This document shows positions 6,354-7,208 of a stretch of 7,208 nt of DNA, in pieces (positions within the stretch are counted from its first letter, which is position 1; every line of letters starts with the position of its first letter). The DNA comes from an uncultured Atopobium sp. (GTDB lineage Bacteria > Actinomycetota > Coriobacteriia > Coriobacteriales > Atopobiaceae). The DNA lies in assembly GCA_938036925.1 (NCBI GenBank), contig CALHVU010000025.1, positions 1 through 7,208 on the forward strand, read 5' to 3'. A model generated the notes under the pieces. It searched no databases and was not told where the DNA came from. It worked only from the letters and a program-made list of their open reading frames with translations. A program made the position numbers and the translations under genes.

Positions 6354-6383
6354 ATTGTAATCCATTTGTGTTTATTTTGTGTC
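6354..6383 (-). promoter_or_regulatory. Probable promoter of the PTS-transketolase operon
   Basis: TACAAT (6359-6354 on the - strand) is a good -10 box about 88 bases upstream of the EIIC start. The -35 candidate GACACA, 18 bases further upstream, matches only half of the consensus, which fits a promoter that needs an activator. Confidence 0.5.
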
Positions 6384-6409
6384 TATTTATTTATGTTTTT
6401 GTAGGCCTA

Positions 6410-6436
6410 AACGTTCATAACGTTCATGTTATTCAT
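6410..6436. promoter_or_regulatory. Tandem 9 bp repeats upstream of the operon promoter, possible activator site
   Basis: AACGTTCAT occurs at 6410-6418 and 6419-6427, followed by the degenerate copy GTTATTCAT (6428-6436). The block lies about 50 bases upstream of the -10 box, where an activator of a sugar operon would bind. AACGTT is itself a palindrome. No regulator gene is present in the window. Confidence 0.45.
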
Positions 6437-6494
6437 ATGATAGAGATTAAGGGTTCAAAAAACAAAAGCTATTCATTGCGAGATAAGCCGTCCT

Positions 6495-6612
6495 GCCTGA
6501 TTTCTTAAAAGAATCTGTAAATTCAGCCTGAAAACGTTAAAGAATCTGTGGATTTGCCTGATTTTGCAAAAGAATCTGTATCGCAAATACAGATTCTTTG
6601 CACTTTTCAGGC
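6495..6612. repeat. Array of four 25 bp bipartite repeats (family 2)
   Basis: Each unit is exactly 25 bases: left arm GCCTGAAAA or GCCTGATTT, four variable bases, right arm AAAGAATCTGTA. Copies lie at 6495-6519, 6526-6550 and 6556-6580 on the + strand and 6588-6612 inverted. The right arm is identical in three copies and has one changed base in the fourth. The spacers are CTTA, CGTT, TGCA and GTGC. The last two copies face each other and can form a hairpin of at least 12 bp. The array begins with GCCTGA and ends with TCAGGC, so it has inverted ends. No gene lies in it. Confidence 0.9.
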
Positions 6613-6688
6613 GCGTTGTTCAGGAGCTTCAGCACACATCCGTCATTGCTACGTTGGCGACTCCATGGAGCCTGATTTGCTCAACAGG

Positions 6689-6775
6689 TCTGAGTAATTT
6701 GCCGGAAAAGTGCGTCGCATCTGAGCTATTTGCCGATTTTTTCTCGCCATGTCTGAGTAATTTTGCTCAGACATG
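6689..6775. repeat. Three-copy repeat of 31-32 bp period ending in a perfect inverted repeat (family 3)
   Basis: TCTGAGTAATTTGCC and close variants start at 6689, 6720 and 6752. The third copy runs into a perfect inverted repeat, CATGTCTGAG (6748-6757) and CTCAGACATG (6766-6775), with an 8-base loop. A left arm of family 2, GCCTGATTT (6670-6678), and its inverse TTTTCAGGC (6807-6815) flank the block. Short frames running through it are repeat-encoded and have no start signals I would trust. Confidence 0.8.
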
Positions 6776-6913
6776 ATGCGCTTTTCTGGTTTTTCATTTT
6801 TCAGACTTTTCAGGCTTGCTATCCATAAGACCTGGTTAAAGTGTATAAACAGTCTCGAATATGCGCGAAAACTAATCAAGAAATTGATATGACGGAAAGT
6901 GGTGTCTGATTTG

Positions 6914-7092
6914 GGTAAAAAACCCGTTTAGTTGGAGATTTATTTTCTTGTTCGGCGTTTTGGCACTTGCGTTTTCCCAGTTGGGTTTTCTCATAAAAGT
7001 TTCAACCAAAATTGACCGAAGGTTTACGCTGGTAGATATCCTGCATAGATTGCATGCGTTTTTGTATATTCCAACTAAACGCATTTTTTACC
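6914..7092. repeat. 23 bp inverted repeat pair flanking 133 bp (family 4)
   Basis: Unit 6914-6936 and inverted unit 7070-7092 share GGTAAAAAA, two variable bases, then CGTTTAGTTGGA: 21 of 23 positions are identical and the two differences are adjacent. A second inverted pair, GCGTTTTGGCA (6955-6965) and TGCCAAAACGC (7101-7111), is interleaved rather than nested with the first. The enclosed DNA has no convincing gene. The block lies about 70 bp from the 3' end of the tRNA gene. Confidence 0.8.
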
Positions 7093-7158
7093 ACTTTGAC
7101 TGCCAAAACGCTTATTTTGCGATAAAAACGGTGGAAATTCATTGATTATCAGGAAAAA

Positions 7159-7208
7159 TGGTCGGGTTGACTGGATTTGAACCAGCGACCTCTCGGTCCC
7201 GAACCGAG
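7159..7208 (-). tRNA. tRNA-Pro (anticodon CGG), 3' part; 5' part lies beyond the window
   Basis: Read on the - strand the window edge starts at the anticodon stem: CTCGG, loop TTCGGGA with anticodon CGG, CCGAG. A short variable loop, the T arm GCTGG-TTCAAAT-CCAGT, the acceptor strand CAACCCG, discriminator A and an encoded CCA (ending at 7159) follow. The G at position 72 implies the C1-G72 pair typical of proline tRNAs. The D arm and the 5' acceptor strand are not visible. The 3' end points toward the repeat-rich gap. Confidence 0.93.

Larger units (their letters stand above)
676..6749 (+). repeat. Dispersed word YTTCTCGCCA, six copies, all on the + strand
   Basis: Copies start at 676, 887, 998, 2068, 2368 and 6740 and are ten bases long. 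One lies inside the small beta-protein gene (antisense to it), one in the operon terminator, one in repeat family 3 and the rest in intergenic DNA. I found no copy on the - strand. The final A and the CTCGCC core are invariant. Confidence 0.75.
6267..7158. other. Gene-free 890 bp between the PTS operon and tRNA-Pro
   Basis: It contains the operon's leader, promoter and tandem operator (up to 6436), repeat families 2 to 4, and AT-rich spacer. The short open frames here lack ribosome binding sites and are built largely from repeats, so I call no protein gene. Confidence 0.7.

Noticed and set aside
6495..6612. CRISPR array
   Set aside because: Repeats are 25 bp but the gaps are only 5-7 bp and one copy is inverted; there are no spacers of protospacer length and no cas genes.
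6564..6879. Short open frames on both strands (70 and 76 residues)
   Set aside because: Their sequences come largely from repeat families 2 and 3, with no ribosome binding site and no recognisable protein.
6872..7145. Short open frames on both strands (70 and 65 residues)
   Set aside because: They overlap each other antisense inside an inverted-repeat block and show no start signals or family features.
7085..7158. Integration site (att) at the tRNA-Pro 3' end
   Set aside because: No second copy of the tRNA 3' end and no integrase gene are visible in the window, so nothing supports an integrated element here.

Overview
The window looks like a chromosomal segment of a Gram-positive anaerobe. 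My best guess is the actinobacterial class Coriobacteriia (Atopobium/Olsenella type). That guess rests on the split transketolase, the UlaA-type PTS, moderate GC (about 55% in a sampled line of coding sequence), purine-rich GAAAGG ribosome binding sites and the general look of the proteins. It is an inference, not a match to a known genome.

Layout. Bases 1-461 hold the 3' part of an AT-rich (about 25-30% GC) gene of unknown function on the + strand, unlike everything to its right. Convergent with it and 7 bp away is a small gene (469-762, -) for a 97-residue glycine-rich protein of unknown function. A divergent control region (763-1029) separates it from a + strand gene for a 315-residue 3-hydroxyacyl-CoA dehydrogenase family protein (1030-1977), which ends in an intrinsic terminator. 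A 516 bp convergent intergenic region (1978-2493) follows. It contains five copies of a strict 28 bp bipartite repeat, then the terminator of the next operon.

The centre (2494-6266, - strand) is one transcription unit. Read in its own direction it encodes a UlaA-family PTS EIIC permease, a strong hairpin terminator inside the operon, a small EIIB, and the N- and C-terminal halves of transketolase as two genes one base apart. The likely logic is import and phosphorylation of a sugar whose phosphate enters the pentose phosphate pool through the dedicated transketolase. No EIIA, isomerase, epimerase or kinase gene is present here, so the substrate is unknown.

The last 890 bp (6267-7158) hold no convincing gene. 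They carry the operon's probable promoter and operator, then three more families of short repeats: a 25 bp bipartite family in four copies, a TCTGAGTAATTTGCC family of about 31 bp period, and a 23 bp inverted pair. The window ends inside a tRNA-Pro(CGG) gene on the - strand, with encoded CCA.

The least ordinary content is the intergenic repeats. Several unrelated-sequence families share a layout: a 9-10 base left arm ending in an A-run, a short variable spacer, and a 12-base right arm, in direct and inverted copies. A ten-base word, YTTCTCGCCA, also recurs six times, always on the + strand.
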